Origin: an uncultured Acidimicrobiaceae bacterium
Lineage (GTDB): Bacteria > Actinomycetota > Acidimicrobiia > Acidimicrobiales > Ilumatobacteraceae
Direction: 5' to 3'
Length of the DNA stretch: 64,000 nucleotides
NCBI GenBank assembly: GCA_937890395.1
Contig: CALACK010000070.1
Coordinates: forward strand, 62,001 to 126,000
The notes beneath the pieces are model-generated. The model was given only the letters and a program-made list of their open reading frames with translations, was not told the origin of the DNA and did no database searches. Position numbers and translations under genes: made by a program. Of the stretch, positions 17,692 to 26,343 are shown piece by piece. How positions within the stretch are numbered: the stretch's first letter is position 1; each line of letters begins with the position of its first letter.

Positions 17692-18666
17692 TTATGCCCA
17701 AACCTTTGGCAATTCATTAGCGCGGACACATGCAGTCAGTAAATCGCCGAATGGTTGCAGTTCTGGGATGTTCTCTTCGCATATAACCTCCGCAAAGTCG
17801 CAGCGAGTTCTAAAAGCACAACCCGTTGGCGGCGCCACCATGTTCGGCGGGAAACCCCTAATTGGTAGGAGTCTGGCTTTGCCCGGTCTTGGAAGAGATG
17901 CGAGTAGCCCTCGTGTATATGGGTGACTCGGATGCTCAAACAAGTTGTCAACCGTCCCCTGCTCAACATTTCGACCGGCATACATGACGTCGACTCTGTC
18001 AGCAAATCGAGCGATCACTCCAAGGTCATGGGTGATAAGTACGACCGCAGTTTTGAAATGTGACTGAATACGCTCGATCACTTCAAAAATTTGTGCTTGC
18101 ACCGTGACATCAAGCGCTGTGGTTGGCTCGTCAGCTATTAATAATTTTGGACTGTTCGCAATTGCGATTGCGATAACTACGCGTTGACGCATTCCGCCGG
18201 AAAACTCATGTGGAAATTGTCTGGCACGTTCTTCAGGCTGTGGGATGCCGACTATGTCGAGCAATTCAACTGCTCTAATATTGGCTTGCTTATTTGTCAG
18301 ATGTTGATGTGATTGCAACATCTCAGCAACCTGAGCACCGATTCGATGAACCGGGTTCAGAGCAGATAGTGGATCTTGAAAGATCATTGACATCAATCGA
18401 CCTCGTACAGATCGCATCTGCTTCGGCGTGTATCCGATGAGTTGCTCTCCTTCCAATAAGACAGAACCAGTTACGCGAGCCATAGAAGGTAGTAGACCCA
18501 TCGCCGCCAGAAAAGTTACAGATTTTCCTGAGCCAGACTCACCGACTACACCGACTAACTCTCCTTCTGCTACATCCAGATCAACTCCCCGCACTGCCTC
18601 AAGCGGACCAGACGGTGTATCAAAAGTTACATGTAAATTTCGAATTTCTAAAACTTTGTTCTTCAC
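17692..18666 (-). CDS. peptide ABC transporter ATP-binding protein, DppD/OppD-like
   Basis: The 324-residue protein is the second ATPase of the transporter: Walker [10 protein letters not shown], signature [16 protein letters not shown], Walker [16 protein letters not shown]-loop ITHDLGV, and the C-terminal oligopeptide domain with [14 protein letters not shown]. The GTG start overlaps the stop of the permease gene by four bases, which implies coupled translation. It is expected to form a heterodimer with the DppF-like ATPase encoded next. Confidence 0.93.
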   Translation of the reverse strand: MKNKVLEIRNLHVTFDTPSGPLEAVRGVDLDVAEGELVGVVGESGSGKSVTFLAAMGLLPSMARVTGSVLLEGEQLIGYTPKQMRSVRGRLMSMIFQDPLSALNPVHRIGAQVAEMLQSHQHLTNKQANIRAVELLDIVGIPQPEERARQFPHEFSGGMRQRVVIAIAIANSPKLLIADEPTTALDVTVQAQIFEVIERIQSHFKTAVVLITHDLGVIARFADRVDVMYAGRNVEQGTVDNLFEHPSHPYTRGLLASLPRPGKARLLPIRGFPPNMVAPPTGCAFRTRCDFAEVICEENIPELQPFGDLLTACVRANELPKVWA

Positions 18667-19613
18667 TTTGCCCCACGATCGAGTCGAGGGTCGGTCGCGT
18701 CACGCAACGCATCGCCGATGAAATTAATACTCAACGCGATCACCGTTAATGCCATACAAGGAAACACCGCGAGCCACCAGAAACCGGTTAGTACGGCGCC
18801 TTTGGCTGTTCCTACCAAAATACCCAGCGACGTTGCGCCATCACCAGCCTGAGGACCGTAGCCGAAAAATGCCAGAGTTGACTCACCGATTATTGCTCCG
18901 ACAATAGAAAACGTCAGGGCGACCATTATCGGACCAACGGAATTGGGTAAAAGATGTCGAATAATTATGTAACGGCGGCTCGCACCTACAGCTCGGGCTG
19001 CCTCTACGAATTCGCGCTCTTTTAATGAGAGAACTTGACCACGAACAATGCGAGCGACGCCCATCCAGCCGAAAATTCCGAAAAGAAAAATTATGAATCT
19101 AACTGAACTCATATCACCAGTAATTGGTCTAAGCCAGGTCAATGCTCCAAGAACATTGCGCACGACTAGTAACGACACGAGGAATGGAAAGGCAAGAAAC
19201 AAGTCCGTGACCCGCATCATAATGTCATCAAATTTTCCGCCCCTAAAACCAGCGACCGCTCCGACCAGTGCACCGAGTGTTACTGAAATGAGTCCACTCG
19301 CCAAACCAATTAGCAGTGAAACCCGTACCCCGTAAATCAATCGACTGTATAAATCCCGACCGATGTCATCTGTTCCTAACCATGCTTGGGCTCTCGGCGT
19401 CAAAAAAGAATTCGGCGGAACTTGAACTGCTTCATTGACTCCGTATCTTGCAGTAAATGGAGCCAGAACCACAAATAACGTCAAGGCGCCCAGTATGAAG
19501 CAACTCACCACAGCGGCCTTATTCGCCATGAATCGTCGTAACGCCATTTGGCGAGGCGAATAGGTTGACTCTATTTTGTCATTCAAGTCGAATCCTTGGG
19601 TCGAGCCAGGCAT
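18663..19613 (-). CDS. peptide ABC transporter permease, DppC/OppC-like
   Basis: This permease has an N-terminal OppC_N region (RRFMANKAAVV before the first helix), a periplasmic loop ending in GTDDIGRDLYSRLIYG, and the EAA loop EAARAVGASRRYIIIRHLLPN that contacts the ATPases. About six membrane helices are seen. The chosen ATG at 19613 (316 residues) overlaps the DppB-like gene by 35 bases; a TTG at 19586 would reduce this to eight. A still longer frame is unlikely. It pairs with the DppB-like permease. Confidence 0.9.
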   Translation of the reverse strand: MPGSTQGFDLNDKIESTYSPRQMALRRFMANKAAVVSCFILGALTLFVVLAPFTARYGVNEAVQVPPNSFLTPRAQAWLGTDDIGRDLYSRLIYGVRVSLLIGLASGLISVTLGALVGAVAGFRGGKFDDIMMRVTDLFLAFPFLVSLLVVRNVLGALTWLRPITGDMSSVRFIIFLFGIFGWMGVARIVRGQVLSLKEREFVEAARAVGASRRYIIIRHLLPNSVGPIMVALTFSIVGAIIGESTLAFFGYGPQAGDGATSLGILVGTAKGAVLTGFWWLAVFPCMALTVIALSINFIGDALRDATDPRLDRGAK

Positions 19614-20553
19614 AAGCGATATCAGCAAGTAAATTAAAGGCCAACACCGAAGAAACAATCACGACCATCCACGGCATTAGTAAAGGGAAGTCTCCTTCGC
19701 CGAATGATTTTAAGAAATACAATCCCATACCAGGATAAGAAAAAATATTTTCGGTAATAATCAACCCACCTACAATTGATCCAAAGTCGAGCGCGGCAAT
19801 TGTGACAAGCGGTATTAATGCATTTCGCATTCCGTGATTAAATAGAATTCTTCGTTCGCTGATACCTTTCGAACGTGCTGTTCTCATATAGTCAGAATTC
19901 AAAACCTCGATTAATGAGGATCGCATATATCGGCTATAAATTGCGACGATTTGAATCGCCACCACTATTGTCGGCAGAGCCATGAATTTCAACATTAAAA
20001 AAAGGTTAAATCCAACATGACCTGCCGGGTAAACACCTGAAGTCGGAAACAGACTTGAACCAAACCAACGCTGCCAATAGACAGCAAACAAAAGCTGTAA
20101 CAGGATCGCACTAATAAATGGCGGCACTGAAATACCTACGAAAGCGCTGGTGGTGAAAAAGATATCGCGGCGTCCACCGGGCTTCAACGCCGCAAATACT
20201 CCAGTGATTAAACCAAAAAATATACCGACTACGGAGGCAACTGTTCCAAGTCGCAGAGTATTTGCCATCGCATCTTTTAATGCTGGCCAAACTTCTCGAC
20301 TGCCCTTGATGGAGCGCGGCCAATTACCGGTTAGAAAATTCTTGAGCCAAGTAAAGTACCCTTTAACGTAATTCGGGTCTAGACCATTGATGTCTATATA
20401 TTCCTGTATTTTCTCTTTCGTCGCACGTGGATTGATGCGTTTATAACTCTCAACTGGATTAGTCCCGATGCGTAAGGCTATATATACCATAAACGTTACT
20501 AACATCAATGTAGGCACAGACCAAGCAGCACGCCGAAAAATATAACGAAACAT
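19579..20553 (-). CDS. peptide ABC transporter permease, DppB/OppB-like
   Basis: The 324-residue permease starts with the typical MFRYIFRRAAWSVPTL first helix and has the conserved DppB region LDPNYVKGYFTWLKNFLTGNW, the EAA loop YMRTARSKGISERRILFNHGMRNALIP, and the final segment FSYPGMGLYF. About six helices. It is the first permease gene after the binding-protein gene, from which it is separated by 150 bases that hold a strong hairpin (20635-20675), a common way to keep binding protein mRNA in excess. Confidence 0.93.
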   Translation of the reverse strand: MFRYIFRRAAWSVPTLMLVTFMVYIALRIGTNPVESYKRINPRATKEKIQEYIDINGLDPNYVKGYFTWLKNFLTGNWPRSIKGSREVWPALKDAMANTLRLGTVASVVGIFFGLITGVFAALKPGGRRDIFFTTSAFVGISVPPFISAILLQLLFAVYWQRWFGSSLFPTSGVYPAGHVGFNLFLMLKFMALPTIVVAIQIVAIYSRYMRSSLIEVLNSDYMRTARSKGISERRILFNHGMRNALIPLVTIAALDFGSIVGGLIITENIFSYPGMGLYFLKSFGEGDFPLLMPWMVVIVSSVLAFNLLADIAYAWLDPRIRLE

Positions 20554-20634
20554 TAGTTAAACGATATCCACTTTCATAATCATCAATGAAATTGACTACA
20601 AAATCGAAACTCAATGAATTTCAGTTATAACACG

Positions 20635-20675
20635 AAGGTGCGCCGACCTGACAGTTAGTCAGACCGGCGCACCTT
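20635..20675 (-). terminator. intercistronic hairpin between binding protein and permease genes
   Basis: AAGGTGCGCCG and CGGCGCACCTT form an 11-pair GC-rich stem, extended past a two-base mismatch by CTGAC/GTCAG, with a five-base loop. It lies 29 bases after the binding-protein stop and 82 before the permease start. On the minus strand no clear U-run follows, so it may act as an attenuator or RNA-stabilising 3' end rather than a full terminator; a T4 follows on the plus strand. Confidence 0.65.
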
Positions 20676-20703
20676 TTGTAAAACTAGTTTTAGTCGATAG
20701 CGA

Positions 20704-22440
20704 TTAGCTATTGACTTCAACAGTCGCTTCGCCTGCGAGCAGGTTTGTCACTGCATACTGACCGTCATTTGTAGTCGCATATGCACCTGGTAGAACTTGA
20801 AACGCAGTTGTCCAAACCATCCACGAAGAGTTTGCACACTCGGTGATTGGGTTGAGACATTCCGGCCATTGTTCAGCGCCGAACACAATTTGTCCGTCAC
20901 CATCAAGATCTGTCCAGAGGTGGATGTTATTAAATGCTGCGTAGTTATTAAGTTGTCCGTCAACTGGACCGCCAACTCTGTCTGTACGCCAGAAACCTGA
21001 CTTCGGAAATTGCATCAATGGCAACATCATGTGATCTTTTGCCATCAGTGCAAGAACTTGTTTTACCTTGTCAGCACGGGTTACTGCATCAGCATCAATA
21101 TCTGCTGCATACAACAAATCGGAAGCCTCAGTGTTGCACCATCCACCACTGTTTTGACCAATATTTTTATTGGCTTCAGTTGGAATTAGATCACAAGCAA
21201 ATGAACTAGTCAAGTAACTCGGATCTGGTGGTGCAGTACTGATGTACATCGCCATGTCGTAATCCATTGCTGGAAGACGTTCTTGGAAGTAACAGGCAGC
21301 ATCACAATTGTCTGCTCGCACTTTGAAGCCCGCTGCATTAAGCAGCGGAATCAAATAAGCCTGTGTGCTTTCTCGACGAGTATTACCCGTGTTGATAATC
21401 CAACGAATATCTGGCACTTTGCCACTTGGGTCGGCCCAGTAACCATCAGCGCCCTTTGTCCAACCATTTTCAGTCAGAAGCGCATCGGCTGCTGCAACGT
21501 CATATCCATTAGCAAATTCATCACCATTGCAATACTGACCTGGCACCATTGGGCCACACTGCAACAACTCTTTGCCACCAAGCGGAACGTAGATCTGCTC
21601 GAACAATGCTTCACGATCGATTGACATCGAGAATGCGGCACGGAAATTTGGATCAGCGAATGGTCCACACTTCTGTTGGAAATAGAAACCCTCGTAATCA
21701 CCACCGTATTCAAGCTTGACATCAATGTTGTCTTGCTTAGCTGCTGCTTCGATACCAGCAAAGAACTGCGGATAAATAAAGTCAACTTCACCAGCTTTAA
21801 TCGCTGCAATTTCTGTATCGCTGTCTGCTTTTGGAACCATCACGAATTTCTTGGTGACAGCTTTGTCGGTGCCCCAATAATTGTCGTTAGGTACAAAAAT
21901 AATTTGGTCTGGACTCCATGTCTTAATTTTGTATGGGCGACCAGAGAAAGGAATGTTTTCAGCGAAATCGCCCGACACATCCATTGTGTTTTTCACAGAG
22001 GCTGCCTTAATCAAACCACTGAATAACCCACGCCAAGGTGCATAAACAGCCTTCATCGTTACAACAACTTGCTTGTCGGTTGCTCCTGCTTCGACAGCTG
22101 TTACCTGGTCGTATCCCGAAGTCGAGATCGAAGCAGGCGTGTTAAGTGAAGCTTCCCATGTTGCTTTGAAATCGGCAGCAGTGATTTGTGAACCATCATC
22201 CCAAACTGCAGCTGGATTGATGTCATAAGTAATTGTCATTCCACCTACGCTTGCTGGCTTCACATAGTCGTAACTCACCGCTGCACAATCATCCAAACTT
22301 GTCGGATAACTTGCTGGCGCGACTACTTCTGCTGGTGTCGTATCTACGGCAGCCTCGTCGCTACCACTACATGCTGCTGCTATTAATGAAACAGTTAGTA
22401 GCGCTACTGCGCGACGCACCAATTTATTGTTCTTTCTCAT
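20704..22440 (-). CDS. peptide ABC transporter substrate-binding lipoprotein (family 5)
   Basis: From the ATG at 22440 the product is 578 residues. It starts with MRKNNK, a hydrophobic stretch and the lipobox IAAAC, so it should be exported and lipidated at the cysteine near residue 22. The rest is an SBP_bac_5 (DppA/OppA) fold: ITYDINPAAVWDDGSQITAADFKATW near the start and LLQCGPMVPG and WRIINTGN-like segments later; residues about 200-230 and the RAAFSMSIDREAL segment are typical. The longer upstream frame is rejected because signal peptide and ribosome site both point to 22440. Ligand is unknown; peptides are the default. Confidence 0.93.
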   Translation of the reverse strand: MRKNNKLVRRAVALLTVSLIAAACSGSDEAAVDTTPAEVVAPASYPTSLDDCAAVSYDYVKPASVGGMTITYDINPAAVWDDGSQITAADFKATWEASLNTPASISTSGYDQVTAVEAGATDKQVVVTMKAVYAPWRGLFSGLIKAASVKNTMDVSGDFAENIPFSGRPYKIKTWSPDQIIFVPNDNYWGTDKAVTKKFVMVPKADSDTEIAAIKAGEVDFIYPQFFAGIEAAAKQDNIDVKLEYGGDYEGFYFQQKCGPFADPNFRAAFSMSIDREALFEQIYVPLGGKELLQCGPMVPGQYCNGDEFANGYDVAAADALLTENGWTKGADGYWADPSGKVPDIRWIINTGNTRRESTQAYLIPLLNAAGFKVRADNCDAACYFQERLPAMDYDMAMYISTAPPDPSYLTSSFACDLIPTEANKNIGQNSGGWCNTEASDLLYAADIDADAVTRADKVKQVLALMAKDHMMLPLMQFPKSGFWRTDRVGGPVDGQLNNYAAFNNIHLWTDLDGDGQIVFGAEQWPECLNPITECANSSWMVWTTAFQVLPGAYATTNDGQYAVTNLLAGEATVEVNS

Positions 22441-22447
22441 TCTCCGA

Positions 22448-22454
22448 CCTCCCC
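22448..22454 (-). promoter_or_regulatory. strong Shine-Dalgarno site of the binding-protein gene
   Basis: On the minus strand GGGGAGG stands seven bases before the ATG at 22440, a near-perfect ribosome site. It fixes the start in spite of an open frame that runs 65 codons further upstream. Confidence 0.85.
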
Positions 22455-22525
22455 GTCGTATCAGGTCAAGATCAGACGATCTATGACTACGGTCACTGTA
22501 CATCAATAAGAGCGAGCGGGGGAAA

Positions 22526-23314
22526 TTAATCCTCTCGAAGACGGTATTGACAAATACGGGCAAATTCAGCCGAATCAAGGCTTGCGCCACCCACCAAAAC
22601 CCCGTCAATATCTGGCTGCGACATAATCTCAGCAATATTGCTGGCTTTCACACTTCCCCCATATTGCAGTCGGACTGCTGAGGCAGCCAATGGCGAAGAA
22701 ACTTTAGCTACTTCTTCTCGGATAGAACTGATCACTTGTTGTGCATCTTGGGCAGTTGCAGTTTTGCCGGTTCCGATTGCCCAAATCGGCTCGTAAGCAA
22801 TAACCATTGATCGAACTTGTTCGACTGAACGCTTGGTGAGAGCAGCACGAACTTGACCGAGAACCTTTTCATGAGTCCGACCTGCTTCGCGATCAGCGAG
22901 TGTTTCACCAACACACAAAATTGGCGTCATACCGTGTTTTTGAACTGCAATTATTTTTGCGGCGACGACTTCATCGGTTTCACCGAAAATTTGACGGCGC
23001 TCACTGTGGCCGACGATCACATAACTCACATTGAGCTTTGTTAAAAACTGCGCAGAGATCTCACCTGTAAATGCACCTGAATCAGATTCGTGACAATGCT
23101 GTGCGCCCAAAATGAATCGCAGTTCATCTGCGTCAATCAAAGTTTGTGCACTACGTAAATCTGTGAACGGTGGATGAATTGTTACATCAACGGCAGCAAA
23201 ATCATCTTTTGTCAACAGATAAGCGAGTTTTTGAATGGATTGAATTGCCTCGAAATGATTGTGATTCATCTTCCAGTTACCACTAACAATTGGTTTTCTA
23301 GTTTCAGTTGACAT
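22526..23314 (-). CDS. tpiA: triosephosphate isomerase
   Basis: The 262-residue protein interconverts dihydroxyacetone phosphate and glyceraldehyde 3-phosphate. Catalytic and binding segments are all present: SGNWKMN (Asn and Lys), VGHSERRQIFGE (His), AYEPIWAIGTG (Glu) and LQYGGSVK for phosphate. The ATG at 23314 is preceded by an AGGAG site six bases upstream and overlaps the pgk stop by 11 bases. It ends the gap-pgk-tpiA glycolysis operon, although the transporter operon follows on the same strand after 85 bases. Confidence 0.97.
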   Translation of the reverse strand: MSTETRKPIVSGNWKMNHNHFEAIQSIQKLAYLLTKDDFAAVDVTIHPPFTDLRSAQTLIDADELRFILGAQHCHESDSGAFTGEISAQFLTKLNVSYVIVGHSERRQIFGETDEVVAAKIIAVQKHGMTPILCVGETLADREAGRTHEKVLGQVRAALTKRSVEQVRSMVIAYEPIWAIGTGKTATAQDAQQVISSIREEVAKVSSPLAASAVRLQYGGSVKASNIAEIMSQPDIDGVLVGGASLDSAEFARICQYRLRED

Positions 23315-24413
23315 TTGGTGCTCCTCGCAACGCGCTTAATCCTGGCAAGTCGCCGAGTTCAAGAAACTCTAGTGAAGCACCACCACCAGTAGAAACGTGG
23401 TCAACATCTTTCTCAAAACCAAATTGAGCAAGCGCCGCCGCAGAGTCGCCCCCGCCTACAACGGTGAAGGCTTTGGTCTCAGACATCGCCTGGGCTACTG
23501 TGCGCGTGCCAGCGGCAAAACGCACATCTTCAAACATCCCCATCGGCCCATTCCAAAAAACACTTCGTGCACCCATGATTATGTCGGCGAACGCAGCGGC
23601 GCTACCCGGACCAATGTCTAAGCCTTTTGCGCCATTAGGTAGGCGAACTCCAAATGTTGCGAAATTTCCATCTTTGTCAACTCCGACGATGTCTTCAGGT
23701 AGATAGATCTTCAAGTCAGAATCCAGAAGTTTTTTACAAAAAGAAATCTGATCTGGCTCACAAAGTGAGTCGCCTATCGGAAACGATTTTGCTGCCAGAA
23801 ATGTAAAGCACATTCCCCCACCAATTACGAACGAATCAACGACTTTCGACAACGCATCGATCACACCGATTTTGTCGCTAACTTTCGCCCCACCCAAAAC
23901 GGCAACAAATGGTCGTTTTGGGTTGTTTCGCATCTCTCCTAAAACCTCAACTTCGTGTTGTAGCAATCTGCCCGCGGCTGAAGGCAATGACTTTGGTGGT
24001 CCAACTATTGATGCATGAGATCTGTGTGCTGCACCGAATGCGTCATTGACATAAAGGTCTACTCCGTTAATTAAATGTGCGACAAAGGCTGGGTCGTTTG
24101 ATTCTTCGCCCGAACTAAATCGCAAATTTTCAAGCAACACAACGCCTGGTGCGATCTCCGATAGACGATTCTGAATCGGCACCATCGAATACTTAATGTT
24201 CACCTTGCCATTGGGTCGACCGAGGTGACTGGCGCAAATAACTTTTGCACCACGATCTGTTAGCCAACTAATAGTCGGCAGCGCAGCACGAATTCGAAAA
24301 TCGTCAGCGATTACTCGAGCATCATCGGGGCCAGACATAGGCACATTAAAATCGGTGCGCACAAGCACAGTCTTTCCGTGTACATCTCCGAGATCTTCAA
24401 GTTGTGGAACCAT
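23304..24413 (-). CDS. pgk: phosphoglycerate kinase
   Basis: The 369-residue protein transfers phosphate between 1,3-bisphosphoglycerate and ADP. Motifs: VLVRTDFNVPM, ASHLGRPNGK, VNDAFGAAHRSHAS, the hinge GGAKVSDKIGV and the C-terminal VGGGDSAAAL with STGGGASLEFL. It is about 20-25 residues shorter than most bacterial Pgk proteins, with no key motif missing. It starts at the base before the gap stop (adjacent genes) and overlaps tpiA. Confidence 0.97.
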   Translation of the reverse strand: MVPQLEDLGDVHGKTVLVRTDFNVPMSGPDDARVIADDFRIRAALPTISWLTDRGAKVICASHLGRPNGKVNIKYSMVPIQNRLSEIAPGVVLLENLRFSSGEESNDPAFVAHLINGVDLYVNDAFGAAHRSHASIVGPPKSLPSAAGRLLQHEVEVLGEMRNNPKRPFVAVLGGAKVSDKIGVIDALSKVVDSFVIGGGMCFTFLAAKSFPIGDSLCEPDQISFCKKLLDSDLKIYLPEDIVGVDKDGNFATFGVRLPNGAKGLDIGPGSAAAFADIIMGARSVFWNGPMGMFEDVRFAAGTRTVAQAMSETKAFTVVGGGDSAAALAQFGFEKDVDHVSTGGGASLEFLELGDLPGLSALRGAPNVN

Positions 24414-25424
24414 TTAATTTTTAAGTGCTGCCCCGATATACGACGCGATATCTACAAGTCGATTTGAATATCCCCACTCATTGTCATACCAGCCCAACAC
24501 TTTGACAAGCGAACCCATGCTCATCGTTAGATCACTGTCGAACACGCAACTATGCGGGTTTGTAACAACGTCGCTAGAGACAATTGGGTCGACGCAATAA
24601 GCAAGAATATTTTTCAGAGGCCCAGAAGCGGCAGCGTTGAACGCAGCGTTAATCTCATCGACCGAAGCAGGCTTTTTCAAATTGGCTACTAAGTCGGTTA
24701 TTGAACCCGTTGGCACCGGCACTCGAAGCGAAGTGCCATCAAGTTTGCCTTTCATTGATTGCATCACAAGACTTGTGGCGCGAGCAGCACCTGTGCTTGT
24801 CGGAATGATATTTATTGCTGCGGCACGCGCCCGTCGAAGGTCACTGTGCGGCCCATCAACTAATGATTGGTCGCCCGTGTAGGCGTGAATCGTTGTCATC
24901 AAACCATTCTCTACTCCGAATGCGTCATCTAAGACTTTCACCATTGGTACAAAACAATTTGTCGTACAACTGGCGTTTGAGACAACTTTGTGATTTTTGG
25001 GGTCAAAATCTTGGTGATTAACGCCATACACAAAAGTCGCATCCGCATTAGTCGCCGGTGCAGAAATAATCACACAAGGCGCACCTGCGTCTAAGTGAGC
25101 CGACGCTTTGTCGCGATCCGTAAAAAAACCTGTTGACTCAATCACGAGATCTACGCCAAGACTGCCCCAACCCAAATCTTTCGGATCACGTTTTGACAGA
25201 ACCTTTAGCAGTTTGCCGTCAATATTGATTCCGTCATCTGTTGCTGATATCTCATTTGGCAATACACCCAATACCGAGTCGTACTTGAGCAAATGAGCCA
25301 TTGTTTTTAGCGAGCCAAGATCATTCACAGCAACTATTTCGATATCTGCACCTGATTGCTGAATCGCTCTGTAAAAATTTCTGCCAATTCGTCCAAAACC
25401 GTTAATTCCAACTCTGATTGTCAT
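24414..25424 (-). CDS. gap: glyceraldehyde-3-phosphate dehydrogenase, type I
   Basis: The 336-residue enzyme oxidises glyceraldehyde 3-phosphate with NAD. It has the Rossmann start VGINGFGRIGRN, the catalytic cysteine in SNASCTTNC, and WYDNEWGYSNR at the end. Length is normal. In many actinobacteria yvcK and whiA stand between rapZ and gap; here only nine bases separate gap from rapZ. Confidence 0.97.
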   Translation of the reverse strand: MTIRVGINGFGRIGRNFYRAIQQSGADIEIVAVNDLGSLKTMAHLLKYDSVLGVLPNEISATDDGINIDGKLLKVLSKRDPKDLGWGSLGVDLVIESTGFFTDRDKASAHLDAGAPCVIISAPATNADATFVYGVNHQDFDPKNHKVVSNASCTTNCFVPMVKVLDDAFGVENGLMTTIHAYTGDQSLVDGPHSDLRRARAAAINIIPTSTGAARATSLVMQSMKGKLDGTSLRVPVPTGSITDLVANLKKPASVDEINAAFNAAASGPLKNILAYCVDPIVSSDVVTNPHSCVFDSDLTMSMGSLVKVLGWYDNEWGYSNRLVDIASYIGAALKN

Positions 25425-25433
25425 GTCTAAACC

Positions 25434-26300
25434 TTAGTGCCCCGAGTCGTCTCGCAGAATGTCACGGTGTGTAATTCGGGGTTGTTGACCATTATCAACA
25501 AGCCAATGAGCAATTTGCTCGGCGATCACTACAGACCGATGGTGACCGCCCGTACACCCAATCGCGATAGTCAGATAACTCTTTCCTTCTGCTTTGTATG
25601 CGGGAAGCAGCAACATCAGCATGCTGTACAACTCGGCGAGAAACTTATGCGAGAGATCATGAGACAGCACATATCCACTTACGGCTGATTCAAGACCAGT
25701 CAGCGGTCGTAGTTTTTCATCCCAATGAGGGTTCGGCAAAAAGCGAACATCGAATACAAGGTCAACGTCCGTTGGCAATCCATGTTTATAACCAAAAGAA
25801 ACTATTGACACTTGCATCGTGTCAACTTGCTGATCACCAGAAAATAGTTCGCCGATTTTCGATTTCAGTTGGTGCACTGTCAAGTTCGAAGTGTCGATAA
25901 CTAAATCTGCTTCACCTTTAACTGGTTCTAACCACACACGCTCCTGTGCTATTGCTTGCTCAACGCCCAATTTTTCATCAGCCAAAGGATGCTTACGACG
26001 CGTCGATCCATATCGCTTGACTAGTTCAGCTGTTGTCGCATCCAGATACAACAATCGCACACGATGTGAACTTTTACGCAAATTTATAAGAACATCAATG
26101 ATTCCGCGTTGCGCAGTCGGTGTACCGACGACGAGAGCTAATTTTGAAAGTTTTGATCCGACCGAAGCAATCTCTACAACTTTGTCGATTAGCTCAATCG
26201 GCATATTGTCAACTACAAACCAACCTAAGTCTTCTAAATCATCAGCGGCCAATGAACGACCCGCACCCGACAGACCGGCAATCAATAAAATATCAGCCAC
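25434..26300 (-). CDS. rapZ: RapZ / YvcJ family nucleotide-binding protein
   Basis: A GTG start gives 288 residues. The P-loop GLSGAGRS near residue 8 has the arginine seen in many actinobacterial members, followed by the family segment DLGWFVVDNMP. Near the C-terminus is GCTGGHHRSVVIAE, the most conserved RapZ signature. RapZ proteins bind nucleotides and, in enterobacteria, guide decay of small RNAs for amino-sugar synthesis; in Gram-positives their role is less clear. It follows uvrC, the usual neighbour. Confidence 0.93.
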   Translation of the reverse strand: MADILLIAGLSGAGRSLAADDLEDLGWFVVDNMPIELIDKVVEIASVGSKLSKLALVVGTPTAQRGIIDVLINLRKSSHRVRLLYLDATTAELVKRYGSTRRKHPLADEKLGVEQAIAQERVWLEPVKGEADLVIDTSNLTVHQLKSKIGELFSGDQQVDTMQVSIVSFGYKHGLPTDVDLVFDVRFLPNPHWDEKLRPLTGLESAVSGYVLSHDLSHKFLAELYSMLMLLLPAYKAEGKSYLTIAIGCTGGHHRSVVIAEQIAHWLVDNGQQPRITHRDILRDDSGH

Positions 26301-26343
26301 TGAATTAAGACTATCTAATGCTGTCTAACGCAGAGTTCTAATA

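Noticed and set aside
22441-22635. Longer N-terminus for the binding protein
   Set aside because: Signal peptide, lipobox and a near-perfect ribosome site all place the start at 22440.
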